From NCBI GenBank assembly GCA_965112735.1, contig OZ218962.1, positions 930,001 through 994,000 of the forward strand: a DNA stretch of 64,000 nt, given 5' to 3'. Below are positions 23,618 through 37,341 of this stretch, piece after piece. The notes under the pieces were generated by a model that was not told the origin of the DNA, did no database searches, and was given only the letters and a program-made list of their open reading frames with translations. A program made the position numbers and the translations under genes. Within the stretch, counting starts at the first letter, position 1; every line of letters starts with the position of its first letter. This DNA comes from Phaeosaccion multiseriatum (taxonomy: Eukaryota; Ochrophyta, other classes).

Positions 23618-26600
23618 CCCCACCACACGCACCTGCCCATGCGGCCTCGACACCGGGATGTGCTGCTTCGTGTCGAGAGCATTGTATGCCTCCAACCACG
23701 GCCGGCCTTCATTGAACGCCACCTCGGCCCGCAAGTAGTAACGGTTCTTCATCTTCACCTCCCCCTCGTCCTCCCCCTCCCTCCTCTCCCTCTCCTCCTT
23801 CACCGCCGTCACCCGAAGGTATCGCCCCACCCTCCTGAGTGCCGAGTCGCGTGCCTCCCCACCCTCCGGGAACAGCAGCACCGGCCTGCCCAGCATGTTC
23901 TCCTGCTGCTCGCGAGAAACGCTCACGTCCACACTCTCCGTCAATTTGGGTATGTACACGTTGCAACAAAGAGGTGGATGTTGTAGTGCCACCTCGTCCA
24001 ACAGCTCCTTGCGACCGTCCGCCACCTCCACCGCAGCTTGGGTCACGGCAAGGGCGTCGCTGTCCACAAAGACCGTTATGACGGCCGCGTATGTACCCAT
24101 GTTGGTGCTCCAGCTGGACAGCTTCTTGCAGCGCCGAGTGTCCATCCTGTGAGACTTGCTCTTGCCTCCTCCTCCTCCTCCTCCTCCTCCTCCTCCTCCT
24201 CCTCCTCCGTACTCCTCCTCGACCCCCGCCCCCAGCTTCCCCCGGAGTAGCATCTTCTCCTCCGGCGCCCGATAAATACCTCCGCCCTCCTTAAAGGTCT
24301 CCATCTCCGACGCCTTGAGGGCGCTGCCAGACCACTGTACCACCAACTCGCACTCCCCGGATCTGTGAAAGTACAGGGCGAGTGCCTTGCAGATGCAGGC
24401 TGCGATTTGCTCCATCACCTTCATCTTCGCGAGCACTCTCCTTACTTCGTTGTCCTTGGCGCTGTTGGCGATGCTCTCTCGCTTCCTCCTCCTTCGCCGC
24501 GAGGCGCTGCTGTCCATGCTCGCTACACTTCTGTCCCCCCCGTCCCCTTCCTCCTCCCCCTCCTCCTCCTCCTGCTCCTTGTCCTCCTCCTCCTTCTCAC
24601 CCCTAGTCTCACCCCTACCACCAACTCCTCCACCCCCGCTCGCCACAGTCCCCACAGAAGTCACCCCTCCCCCGGCCCTACCCCCCCCGCCTGCCGCATC
24701 CGCCTCTTCCGCCTCCTCCTCCGCCAGCATTGCCCTTAGCTTGGCCAGCAAGGGACTCGTGGGCCCGCCCGCTAACTCCATCACCGCCTTGGCAGGCACC
24801 ACCCTCACCAGCTGCTGAGAGGTCTTGGGATCGTAGGCGATGAGCTTGAAGCGGGGTGTGTGTTCGAGAGTATTTCTGTAGGCGTCGTCGTAGGCCTGTT
24901 GCTGCTGCTGTAGCACCAACAACTCCTGCTGCTTCCGCCGCTCTTCCAGCTTTTCTTCGCACATTTCTTCTTCGCCACCTTCACCAAGACCCATCGAGCC
25001 GAGCTCTGAAACAGCTCCGATGGAAGAAGAACAAGTGCGATTGCCTCCTCCTTCCCCATCTCCCTCCTCCTCCTCCCCCCCCTCCGCCGCCGTCGTCGTA
25101 CTAACGCCAGAGAGCGACAGTGAGTCTGCCCTCCCACCATCATCACCACCAGGACTCCCGCCAGCAGCAGTAGCAGTAGCAGCAGCAGCAGCAGCAGCAG
25201 TAGAAGTTGGTGATACAGCAGCGTCTCCAGTGCCCCTTGTGCCCTTTGCCTTGCCTCCTCTCCCTCCCTTGCCCTTGCCCTTACCCTTGCCCCCCTGGGC
25301 AGCAGTAGGTGCGGATCTCAGTGCGTAAGCCGTTACATGCCAAAGCCGCCCGCCCAACAGCTGCGCCGCTCGATACACCTTCTTCCCGCGCTGGTCCTTC
25401 TCCTGAATCAACTTGCCCGCGTTGGCCGCCTCATCCCCCTCCCCTCCCAAGTGCACGGGCGTCTGTTTGATGGACCGATAGACGCGATTGCGGCGCAGGA
25501 GGAGAGTAAAGTCGGCTCCGTTGGGCACAAACCGATCGGATCCCGCCTCACGCACCCCTTCCACCACCAAGGCCCGTTGGTGCAACACGTACGCCATGAG
25601 CTCTTCCCACATGGGCCCGGCCCGGGGGGGTCCATCCCCATCTCCATCCCCGGGGGTCGTATCCGTGCTCCCAGGGGGCACATCTGCGTCTCCTCCACCA
25701 CCATTGCTGGTGCCCACAGCCACCACCCTTTGTCCCTCCCCTTCTCCTTGTCCTTCTTGCCCTGCGGTGGCTCGACCTCCCTCCTCGTCCCCCCCACCAC
25801 TCAAGCTCAGGCTTTTCCTCCTGCCCTTCTTCTCCTCCTCCTCTTTCTCCTTCTCCTTCTTCTCCTTCTCCTCCCTCGCCATCCTTGCATCATCACCGGC
25901 CATTACTCGATTCACCCTGAGAGCAAGCGCCTGATTCAACGGCCCCACCACTTGGCACAAGTCCTGACTGCCCCACACCACCTCCTCTGCATAGGAAGCG
26001 AGCTTAGGGTTGTACACAACCAAGCGGAGCCTGCGTTGCCCCGTCGTGTCTGGGCGCTTCAGAGGGTCGGCAGAAGCAGCGGCCGCAGCGGCCCGCGCTG
26101 CGGCATTCGACATTTCCTCCTTTGCGAGCCGCACAGCAGCCACGCTACTGGTGCTCTGATGGCCACCACCACCGTCCCCACTAACGCTACTGTCACTATT
26201 CAATACACTCTTCGAAGCGTGTTCTATGACCGCTGAGTCTTGTTCCTTCTGCCCTTCCCCTCCGGCCTGCTCGTGACGTCCATCCTGTCGAATTCCCTCC
26301 TCTCCCCCCTGCATCGTCGTCTCTCCCGAAGCCTGCGCCGCTGCCGCTGCTGGCTCTTGCTGCAGCCGTACCACCAATTGCTCTGCATCTGCCTCTCCCT
26401 CCTTCTGCGGCTGTGGCTGTGGCGGTGGCAAGGACGGCGGCGGAAGGAGCTCTGTACTACTGCTTGACATGCCCATACTTCTGCTTGACATTTGCTTGAC
26501 CATGGCCGCTTGCTCTTTCCTGTGCTCCTCCCGCTCGTACTGTGCGTACTCCTCCGCACTAATTACGGACGTCATCGCGGAAACAACAAAGCCGTGATGC

Positions 26601-29600
26601 AGTGTCGAATCGTCCCAATCGTGCATCTTCAATCGGCACGCTTGACTAAACACCCGCGTCTCCCCCGGACGGCACTGTGCCAGGCTCTTGCTCCCGCCCG
26701 TCGCACGCTCGTCATTTGTAAGGTGGGACCGTTCGGCATCCGCAGACGCCGCCAGTTGTTCCTCGCTCCTCCTGAGGGCCCCCACGGCAGACTCGATCAA
26801 GCACTCCTCCTTCTCAAGCTCCTCCAACGGCTTGGACGTCTTGTCTCTTGCCTTACCTCCCTTGCCCCCCTTCTTGTCCTTCTTGTCTTTCTTCTTCCCC
26901 TTGGGAGACTTCAAAGGGGAGGAGGAGGACGGAGGAGGTGGTTTGTTGGACACGTCCTCCGCCACAGTCAAGCCTCCACCACCGCCGCTCAGATTGCTAG
27001 AGTCGACACCGTCTTCCTTGGCTTCGTCGGTCGTTGTTGTCGCCCCTCCGACAGGGAGCCTGAACATGCCCGTCTTGGCCTTTGTAAGCATGCTGCCACC
27101 CTTATCTCCCGTCTCGGTCGCTTCTCCTTCTCCTTTCTCCTTCTTGTTTCCTTTCTTCTTCTTTTTCTTGCCCTTCTTGCCCTTCTCCCCCTCTTCCTCC
27201 TCCTCCTCCCCCTCCCCCCCTCCCCCCTCCTCCTTCCCCTCCTCCTTGCCGGTACTCGCAGACATCTCAACAGGCAGAACCGCCTCGGCCCCCGCCTCAC
27301 CCCCCTTCCCTGCTGTACCACCAACGGCTTCCGCCGTCGCCAAGGTCACCGCCTCCCGCACCACTCTGAGCCTATCTTGCACCTTGGGTGTGTAAGAGAC
27401 CTTTGTCTCGTCCATCCCATACGAGTCGTTAGTGTAACGCACCACCGCAGGCTGCAGTCTCCTTGTCCTCCTCTTCCACTTCCTTCCTCCTTCTACCCCT
27501 TCTCCTTTTCCTCCTCCTCCTCCTCCTCGTCCTCCTCCTCCCTCCGCTTCCTCCCCTTCCCCTCCCTGCCGATGGAGAGCGGCAGCGGCGGCAGCATCGC
27601 CATAGTCGGGCACACGCGGCTGCGGTTTCCGACTGACATTGTCCTCCGGTACCGTGAGGGGCGCACACACCACCACCACGGAAGGGTCTCGGAATGATCG
27701 AAGGAGCAGCTCGGCCTGAACCTCGGTGGCGGCAGTTTGAGTTCGAGTTTCCGTGTGGGGTGTAGCTTGCGTTTGAATTTGAGGTTTGTGAATGAAGTTG
27801 ATGCGCAGGGCCTGGGTGAGTCTGTTCATCGTATCGTGGCGTGTGTCGGAGTGTCCAAGCAGGCGAAGAATGGCCGCCTCGTCGGGGCTGAATCTCCCCT
27901 CCTCTCCATCCTCCTCGTGCTCCTCGTGCTCCTCCTCTTGGTCTCGACCTTGTTGCTCGCTCCCTCCCCCCCCCCCCTCCTCCTCCTCCTCCTCCTCCTC
28001 CTCCTCCTCCTCCTCCTCCTCCTCCTCCTCCTCCTCCTCCTCCTCCTCCTCCTCCTCCTCCTCCTCCTCCTCCTCCTCCTCCTTCTCCTCCTCCTCCTCC
28101 TCCTCCTCCTCCTCCTCCTCCTCCTCCTCCTCCTCCTCCTCCTCCTCCCTCTTTCCTCCTCCCCCTGTCCACATCACCCCCAACACCACCCCCCCCCATA
28201 GTACCACCGCGGAGCAGACTCTCCAAGGCCTGCCCACTGAGCTCGAATCTGCATGACAATGAGTGAGTCACCTCGTAGGCATGAAGCGCCAAAGACGCCC
28301 CGCCTGCCCCGACCATCGCTTTGATGCGCAGTGCATGTCTGCCAGGGAGTGAGCTGTCCGCCTCCTGGCACCGCACCACGGAGCTCCACACGGTACGATC
28401 CAGGTGCAGCAGTCGCTCGGCGTGCTGCTGCTGTATCACCAATTGCTCATGCTGTGGGACCTCCTCTTCCTTCTCGGCATCACTCGCATCTTGTTCCGTT
28501 TGTCCTTCCTCCTCCTCGTCCTCTTGTTCGCCTGTTTTGTCTTGTTCTGCGCTCTCCACCGTGGCTCCCGCACCCCTCTCGTCCTCCCCCCCCCCCACCG
28601 CCCCCTTCCTCCTCTCCTTCTCCTTCTTCCTACCCTCCGCCGTCCTCCCCTCTCGCCCCCTCCCCCCCACCACCGCACAAGCACAACAACACTGCCTCGG
28701 CCGCCGCAAAGACAGGCGCTGCAAGAGGGCGGTCTTCCAACTCCAGCGGTCGTCAGGCCTGGGCCCCAGTATCACCAACCGCTCCACCGCCAGTAACCGC
28801 ACCTCCACCTCACTTGCATTGACATAGTTGTACGCACGAACCCGTAGCACGCCCCCGTGACCCAACTCCTGCGCGCTTATCGTATGCAACACCCCGGAAA
28901 CCTTCTCCACGGAGTTAAACACCAGTCTTCCTGGTCCTCCCGAGCGGCGAAGCTTGAGGGAGAAGCCGCTCGTACGGTCGATGAGACCACCTTGCTTCAG
29001 TCCTCCCAAACCCCCTCCTCCTCCTCCTCCTCCTCCTCCTCCTCCTCCTGCTCCTCCTCCTCCTGCTCCTCCTCCTCGTCCCGCCCCTGCCCCCATATTA
29101 ACAATCGAGGTGTGACGTGGCGAAATCATGAGACGATCCGTTACAGGATGCAAGAGCTTCGTCGCCGAGTCACTCGTGAGGGCCGCTCGCTCCCCCAGGC
29201 TCACACTCGCATTGGGAATGACGCTCTCCAGTAGGGCACTGTCTACTCTGAGCTCGAGTGCCACGGAGAACTCAGGCAAATAGGCATGAGCACGGAGTTC
29301 GCCCTGTGCTTCTTCATAGACTGTCAGGGTGACGAGATGGCCCCCCACGTGCCGAGTCTCGCGGAGGAGACGTCGGAGGCGCCGCTGGATGACGAGCTCC
29401 TCTCGGTACCCGTGGGTGCGTGAGCGTCGTTCAAAGTGAATGAGAGCAGCAAGGCGACCCATCATGGCCTCCTGGGTCTGTTGAGATTTGGGTTTGGGGT
29501 GGGGAAGGGGTGGGGGGGGGGGGGGGCGAGGAGGGAGGGAAGGAGAGGGAAGGAAGGAAGGAAGGAAGCAAGGAGGGAGGGAGGGAGGGAGGGAGGGGGA

Positions 29601-30808
29601 GGGAAGGGGGGAGAATTAGGAGGGGTAAAAAAAGGGTTCCAAGTGGCAAGGAAGTGTGTGCCTTCTACTCACCCCCATACCCCCACCCGTTGACTTACTT
29701 CACCCATTGACTTACTCACCTTGGGGGGGGCGTGAGTGTGTGTCGTGTCTGAGCGCTCTGTCTTGGACGGCTCCAGCAGATAAGACACCTTTGGGGGCAG
29801 AGAAGTTGGTGATACAGAGCAGAGTAGAGCAACACTACGTTGTTAGAGGAGGAGGAGGAGGAGGAGGAGGAGGAGGAGGAGGAGGAGGGGGAGGAGGAGG
29901 AGGAGGAGGAGCAGGAGGAGGAGGAGGAGGAGGAGGGAGAGGAGGAGGGGGAGGGGGAGGAGGAGGAGGAGGAGGAGGAGGAGGAGGAGGAGGAGGAGGA
30001 GGAGGAGGAGGAGGAGGAGGAGGAGGAGGAGGAGGAGGAGGAGGAGGAGGAGGAGGAGGAGGAGGAGGAGGAGGAGGAGGAGGAAGAGGAGGAGGAGGAG
30101 AAGGAGGAACACCGCCTTACCTTGGTCTCGTCGAGGCTGAGGAAGTGCGTGACGCTGTCCGAGGGGCTGTACACGCTGAAGAAGAGCCTTCCACAGTCCT
30201 GGTACCCCTGCACCATGTGGGCCTGTTGGATAGAAGCATATGGGGGGTTTGTTAGAGGGTTGGATAGAGGCATATAGGGGATTAGTCAGATTCCTATGTG
30301 ATGAGTAGAAGGTTTGAATAGAGGTATTTATGTATGTGTAAGACTAAATGCGATGACGTGGCCCCTCACGCCCCAGTACTCCTTCGACTACCACCGCCAC
30401 CACCATCACCGCCACCACCGCCACCAGCAACGCCACCACCACCACACTTCTAAAACTCAAACTCAAATGTACCAAACCAAACCAAACTTTAAAAACCGAA
30501 ACTCACCGCTGAGGGTCCTGTGATGCGCTTGCTGCCCGGAATCACTCTGGCCTCTCTAAAGCAACGCATGTCCTCCAACACAGGCAGCAGCAACTGATTG
30601 TAGGCTGCCATCCAGCCCCTCTTGGAGGCAGGGTCGAGGTCATCCACTGCCATCCTTTCCCCCCCTGCTCCGTCCTCGACGGTTACGACTGCGAGGAAGA
30701 GGTCAGGAAGCGGGCCTCTCCTGGTGACGAGGGGAGGGTTACCTCCGGCGTCTCGGAGGAGGGTGGCGAAGCGGATGACCGAAGTACACCAGCGGTGCAT
30801 GAGAGCCT

Positions 30809-30904
<96 letters not shown>

Positions 30905-33085
30905 CGTGTGTGTGTGGGTGTGTTTGTGTGTGTGTTTGTGTGTTTGTGTGTGTGTGTGTGTGGAAGTACATCAGTGAGTCCGTGAGTCAGTTTTCAGTTT
31001 TCAGTGGTCGGTTGTCAGTTTTCAGTTGACGGGAGCTTGCTGCTCTTGCTGCCGCTTCGCCCCCCGTTTCGCCCTCTCTCTCTCTCGCCCCCCCGGCGGC
31101 ACGCCTTTTGCCTGTCCAAATATCACGCGGGGCGCTTGAACATAAATGGGATCGATGTACAAGTCACTCACTACCCCCCCTAACGAACAGTCGTCCAGCG
31201 AACAAGCAAGCCCCAACAGCAGCCACGCATCGAAGGGGCAAACTGGCTGATGGATGACTGACGACCAAGGTTTCCCGACTGGGGTTGTCCAGACCAAAAC
31301 ATAGGACGGCACTTCAAGGTGGGCAAGACTGACAGACTGACCAGGACGGGCTCGGTCTCTTGGGGTACGCTTCCTGTCTTGGGCCAGAGGTCGTGGTCGA
31401 GGTAGGCGTTGAGGGTGAGCAGGTTCAGCGGGGGGATAGCATACTTGTTGCAGCTGTGTTTGAAAGGTTGTTGTTGTTGTTGTTGTTGTTGTTCGTGGTG
31501 GTGGTGGGGGGGGGGGGGGGGCAGGGGGAAGCGGGATGAGAGTGGGTGGGGGTGGGGGAAGGGGAAAGGGCGGAGGTGGGGATGGAAGGGGGGGCGGGGG
31601 AAGGGGGGCAGGAGATAGGGGGGAGGGGGGGAATAAGGGGGGATATGAGACTACAAAAGGAAGGAAAGAAGGAAGGAGGTAGGTAGGTAGGTAGGCAGGT
31701 AGGTACGTAGGAAGGAGGTACGTAGGTAGGTAGGTAGGTAGGTACGTATGTACGTAGGTCGGTAGGTCGGTAGGTACGTTGGTAGGTAGGAAGGTAGGTA
31801 GATAGGCGCGGCGCGCGTGCACACATGCGTGCATTGTGCATGCGTGGCGGCACACCTTACACCCTTACACCTTACGTTATATAAGAAGCTTACGTAACGC
31901 TTACCGCTTACGTACCTACACATGGCGGCCACAAGCTCTCTGGGGCGTACGAGAAGGCGTCTTGCCTCCATCCATGTCACACCAGAAACACTCTTGTGAG
32001 GGGCGTCGAAGGTGTTTTGCGGGGTCAGCACGATGATGAGGGCTTCCATCACAAGCACATGGGCAGAGGAGGGGGGCTTTTCCAGCGCACCAAGGCCCAG
32101 CATTTTCGTCAGAACAGGGCCCAGCGGCGGGGAGGAGGAGGCTGTAGCTACTGTAGCACCAACTGCTGCGTCTGCTCCTGCGGTTGCTGGGGTTCCTGCT
32201 GCTACTACAGATGACGACGACGCTGACTGGGGGGTGTGTACCACCACCTCCTCCACCATCTCCCTCAACGCCTGGGCCGCGACTTCTAGGTACCGTTTCA
32301 TGTCCCGGTCCTTCATCAAGTTCAAGTCGTCGTCGGAGCAACCCAGGTGGGCCTCTTTTCCCGAGGCGGCGTTCCCCTTGCGGTTCTCGCGATGCCCCAT
32401 GACGAGTATCTGGTGTCAGGAAAGAAGGAAGAGATGGGGGATGGCAGTGGATGGTGCAGGTATCAGGACGGGTGTGAGAGAAGAGAGGGGGTCACAGAGA
32501 GAGGGTAAGGACGTGCCAGGAGGGTATGAGAACGAGGGAGAGAGGAGGATGGCAGCGGAAGGTGAAGACTCCAACACCGTACCAAGTGCGGCCTTGGGAT
32601 GAGTGAAGGTACCAGGAAGATAGGCAAGAGGGGGGATGGCACTGGAAGTAAAATGATTCTTAACAACATCGTATGTACATACGTACGTACCAGGTGCGGC
32701 CTTGGGATGAGCGCACGCTGCACCACCTCCGCCGTTCTCAAGAACTCCGTCCTAGACGCCAAGCCAATGCCCACATCCACATTGGCGACGACGCTGTGAC
32801 CCGCGTTGAACAACTCCTGAAGTTTGCCGGGGGGGAGGCCGAGACAGAAGCTCTCGTTGATCTGTGAGAAGAGGCCCGGTAGCTGCAGGCGGAGGCGAGC
32901 GATGATGGCTTGCTTGGCTGCGAAGGGTATGTCTCTAGCGACGCACACGATGAGGGGCTGGGGCCGAGGGGCTTGGAGGTGTTGGACGGAGAGGGGCACG
33001 AATTGTTTGGCGGCGGCGGCTTCCTCGCGGGCGCATACTTCGTCTTCGACAACGTCCTGTTGTAACAACAATAAACAGCACCAGC

Positions 33086-33143
<58 letters not shown>

Positions 33144-33145
33144 GC

Positions 33146-33212
<67 letters not shown>

Positions 33213-34261
33213 GCAGCAGTGACAACAAAAACGGTGTGTGTTTGTGTTTGTTGAGGGGGAGGGGAGGGGAGGGACGGAGGAACTTCAGCGAGTCAGGCAT
33301 TCAGTCAGTCAGTACTTGGTGTGAGCCGTCAGAACTTGGTGTCAGTCATTGATTGGCATATGAGAGGCGTACCTCCTCCCCCCCCCCCCTCCTCCTCCTC
33401 CTCCTCCTCCTCCTCCTCTCCGTCCCCCTCCACTGCCATCCTCCTCACCTCCTCGTACTCCTCCTCCGTGGGATCTTCCCATGTCCTCGCCATGACGCTC
33501 TCTTCGTTGTGTCTCTCCATCTCGCGTAGAGTCGCAAGGCGGTGCTCCTAAGCCCATGTGGGGAGCATACGGGTGAGAAGGAACGGCCATGTGGGGAGCA
33601 TATGGGTGAGAAGGGGTGGCCATGTGGGGAGCATACGGGTGAGAAGGGGCGGCCATGTGGGGAGCATACGGGTGAGAAGGAACGGCCATGTGGGGAGCAT
33701 ACGGGTGAGAAGGGGCGGCCATGTGGGGAGCATACGGGTCAGAAGGAACGGCCAGGTGGGGAGCATACGCGTGAGAAGGGGCGGCCATGTGGGGAGCATA
33801 CGGGTGAGAAGGGGCGGCCATGTGGGTCATGCGTGGGGGGGTGAGGGGTGGGGTGGAACGGGAAGTCCATTTTTTGCCGTTTCGCGCACAAGACCGGAGA
33901 CGCCAGCCAAGTCTTCCCTTCCCCCCAATGCTTATTACATTCGACTCCTACCCAACGCTCTGCATCTCTCATTCCCTCCTCTCCCCTCCCCTCCCCTCCC
34001 CTTCCTCCCTCCCCCCCTCCCTCTCCTCTCCCTCACTCACCAGATCCGCCAGGAAGGCCTCAAGGTCTTGCCTTGCTGTGGAAAGCTTACCCTTTGCTGC
34101 CTCCTGCTTGTTCTGCAAGTCCTCATACTCAGACTTCTCGCTGCTGTTGAGGTCCTGCACTTGGACTGCCTGAGGCTTGAGGTCACGCTGGCGGAGGAAG
34201 AGCAGCATGCCCTCCTCCGCCATCTGTGAAGATGTGTGTACGTGTGTGTGTTCGTGTGTGT

Positions 34262-34292
<31 letters not shown>

Positions 34293-37200
34293 TGTGTGTG
34301 TGCCCGCGGTAATCAGTCCGGTGGCGCGAATAGAAAATAGCAACGGAAACACACAAACGGAAAAGACAACATGTACAAAAGAAGAAAAAAAAAGACGCAA
34401 AAAGGTAATTTCGGTGGACGAAAACAAGACCAACAACAAGAGAAGGACCAAGGAGAAGATGACAGGAAGAAGAGGGGGAGGAAGCACGACCCCTTACGGC
34501 ATCTTTCGGGCCCGCCCGCCTGCCAAATAACCCATCAACCAACCAACCACTCACTCACTCACTCACTTACCCACCCACCCACCCACCCACTCACCCACCC
34601 ACCCACCCACCCACCCACCCGCCCATCCATCCACTCACCCATCCACCCACTTTCTCACCCATCCACCCACTTTCTCACCCACCCACCCACCCACCCACCC
34701 ACCCACTCATCCACCCACCCACTCACCCACCCACCCACTCACCCACCCACCCACCCACCCAGCCACCCAGCCACCCACCCACGGCCAGCAAGTCAGCCAC
34801 GCACGCACCCACCTATTGACTTATTGCATACCCACCCCCCGCCAACTACTTACCGCTGCCTGGGCCTCTAGATCCCCCACACACCGCGCCCAATACCGAA
34901 GGTCACCCCCTAGCTCCACCTCCGTGACTCTCCTCGGAGCATTACGGAATTGTTGGATCCTCGCGAACTCAAGCTTGATGGAGGCCTCTTTCCGCTCCAC
35001 CGCTCTTTCCGAAACGGCAGCCATACGGTCGGGTAGCAGCATCTCTTCTCCTCGGTTGCCCTGTCGGGCAAGTTCTTGGCATTCTTTGAATCGCCTGCGC
35101 GCCCGGTCGAATGCTCTGCTGGCGAGTCTCAGCTTTGGGGGGAGGGGAGGGAGGGAGGGGAGTGAGTTTGTGAGTTAGTTAAGTTAGTTAGTGAGTAAGC
35201 AAGTGAGTGAGCAAGGATGCAAGCAAGCCATTGCAAGCCATTGCAAGCACGCAAGCCAGCCAGTCTCCTGGGTACCAAGCTCCTCAAGACTCCTGGGCCT
35301 TCCCCTCTTCAGTACCAACACCGATGCCCACCCACCTGGTCCTCTCTCTGCGCGAGTTCCTCAAGATCCAAGGCCGCATCCTTTCTCTGGGCCTGCTCCT
35401 CCCCCTTCTTCAACCTCCGTAGGCTCTGCTCCACATCCTCCAGCCGGTCGCTGCCCGTCTCCAATGCCGCTTGGGCAACACTCAACCGCAAGTCTCCCAT
35501 GCGTAGCCCCCCCCCGTCTCCTCCCCCTCCTCCTTCTCCTCCTCCTCCTCCTCCTCCTCCTGCTCCTCCTGCTCCTCCTCCTCCTCCTCCTGCTCCTCCT
35601 CCTCCTCCTCCTCCTTCTCCTCCTCCTCCTCCTCCTCCTCCTCCTCCTCCTCCTCCTCCTCCTCCTCCTCCTCCTCCTCCTCCTCCTCCTCCTCCCCCTC
35701 CCCCTCCCGGGCCTCTCCCATCCTTGGCTCCTTCTACCGCTCCTTTTGCCACCTCCACAAAGCGAGTGAGGATCAAACTTTCCACTCCGAGACGTCTCAT
35801 CAATCGCAGCTGCTCGCGCATCCTCTTCAACCACGGTGGTTGAGGTGCCCCCAAGTCCTCCAAAAACTCCGTCTGATAACAAAACACATCCTGCAGGGCA
35901 GTTACCCACTGCACAATCTGTTGGCAGGCCTTTGCCCCTTTGCCGATGCACCCCATGGCTGCCACTTCCCATCCGGGGTCGTGCCGCACGGCCATGTATT
36001 CTGTAACTGCCGCTTGGCTGAGATGAATGGCTCGAGGCGGTTGGCTGGAGGGTCCCGCGGCCATCTGTCGCAGAGACCGGAGGAATCTTTTGGGGCGGAA
36101 GCAAACGAGCGTAAGGAACAAGGAAAAGAAGCGAAGAAGGAAAAGAAAATGGAAAGGAAACGGAAAGGGAAGGGAACGGAGAAGACAAAGAGAAGGGACG
36201 GAATGAGGGGACCATGTGGGTGCGTGTGTGGGGGGGACCATGTGTGTGCGTGTGTGGTGTGGGGGCGGGGGGCGGGAGGACGCAGATTTGTTTGTCAAGG
36301 AAGGCTACGCTGCAACTCCCTCCCTCCGTCCGTCCGTCCGTCCGTCCCTCCCTCCCTCCCTCCCTCCCTCCCTCCCTCCCTCCCTCCCTCCCTCCCTCCC
36401 TCCCTCCCTCCCTCCCTCCCTCCCTCCGTCCGTCCCTCCGTCCGTCCGTCCGTCCGTCCGTCCGTCCGTCCGTCCGTCCGTCCGTCCGTCCCTCCCTCCC
36501 TCCCTCCCTCCCTCCCTCCCTCCCTCCCTCCCTCCCTCCCTCCCTCCCTCCCTCCCTCCCTCCCTCCCTCCCTCCCTCCCTCCCTCCCTCCCTCCCTCCC
36601 TCCCTCCCTCCCTCCCTCCCTCCCTCCCTCCCTCCCTCCCTCCCTCCCTCCCTCCCTCCCTCCCTCCCTCCCTCCCTCCCTCCCTCGCCCCCCCCTCCTT
36701 CCCCCTCTCCCCCCTCCCCCTTCCTCTTACTTTGAGCTTCGCTTCACCATTCGCATGGCCTCCCTCCACCCGATGCGATACCCAATCCGCGCCACATCGG
36801 TGTACAGCTTGATACCCAATTTCGAATAGGACGTCATGATATCATGGGGGTTGGTTCCCACCTCCCCCACCAACATCAGGCACACCACCCTCAACAAACT
36901 CAACACCACCGGCGGCGCAGGAGGACAGCTGCTTGACATTCCTGCTTGACATGAGGCTTTGCCCCCATCGTTCGGGTCAAGCGCCGCTGCTTCCACCGCC
37001 TCCCCGAGCTCCACAATGTCCTGATGGAAGAGAGACCGCACGCCCACCACCTCAGCGTTGGCAAGCGCCGCACTCAGTAACCGTCGCTTGTGCTCCACCC
37101 TCCTCCTCCCTTTGCGACCCCTCCCAATGCGTTGAATGGTTCGAGCTGCTCTGTGCAAGTTGTACTCCGAGCGGTTTTTGGCAAAGGCCGTACGAGCCAT

Positions 37201-37308
37201 CACTCCACGCCACATGCGCTGTGTGTGTTTGGGTGTGTGATGAGAAGTGCGTGTTAGTGTGTTTGGGTGTGTATGTGGGTGTGTATGGGTGTGTGTGGGT
37301 GCGTGTGG

Positions 37309-37341
<33 letters not shown>

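Noticed and set aside
22859-28237. A single open frame of about 1,790 codons on the minus strand taken as a whole gene
   Set aside because: Its first part is a repeat-driven frame and it runs through an intron with good splice sites; exon phases tie it to the larger upstream gene.
33553-33832. CRISPR-like array
   Set aside because: Repeats are directly adjacent without unique spacers, in a eukaryotic intron.
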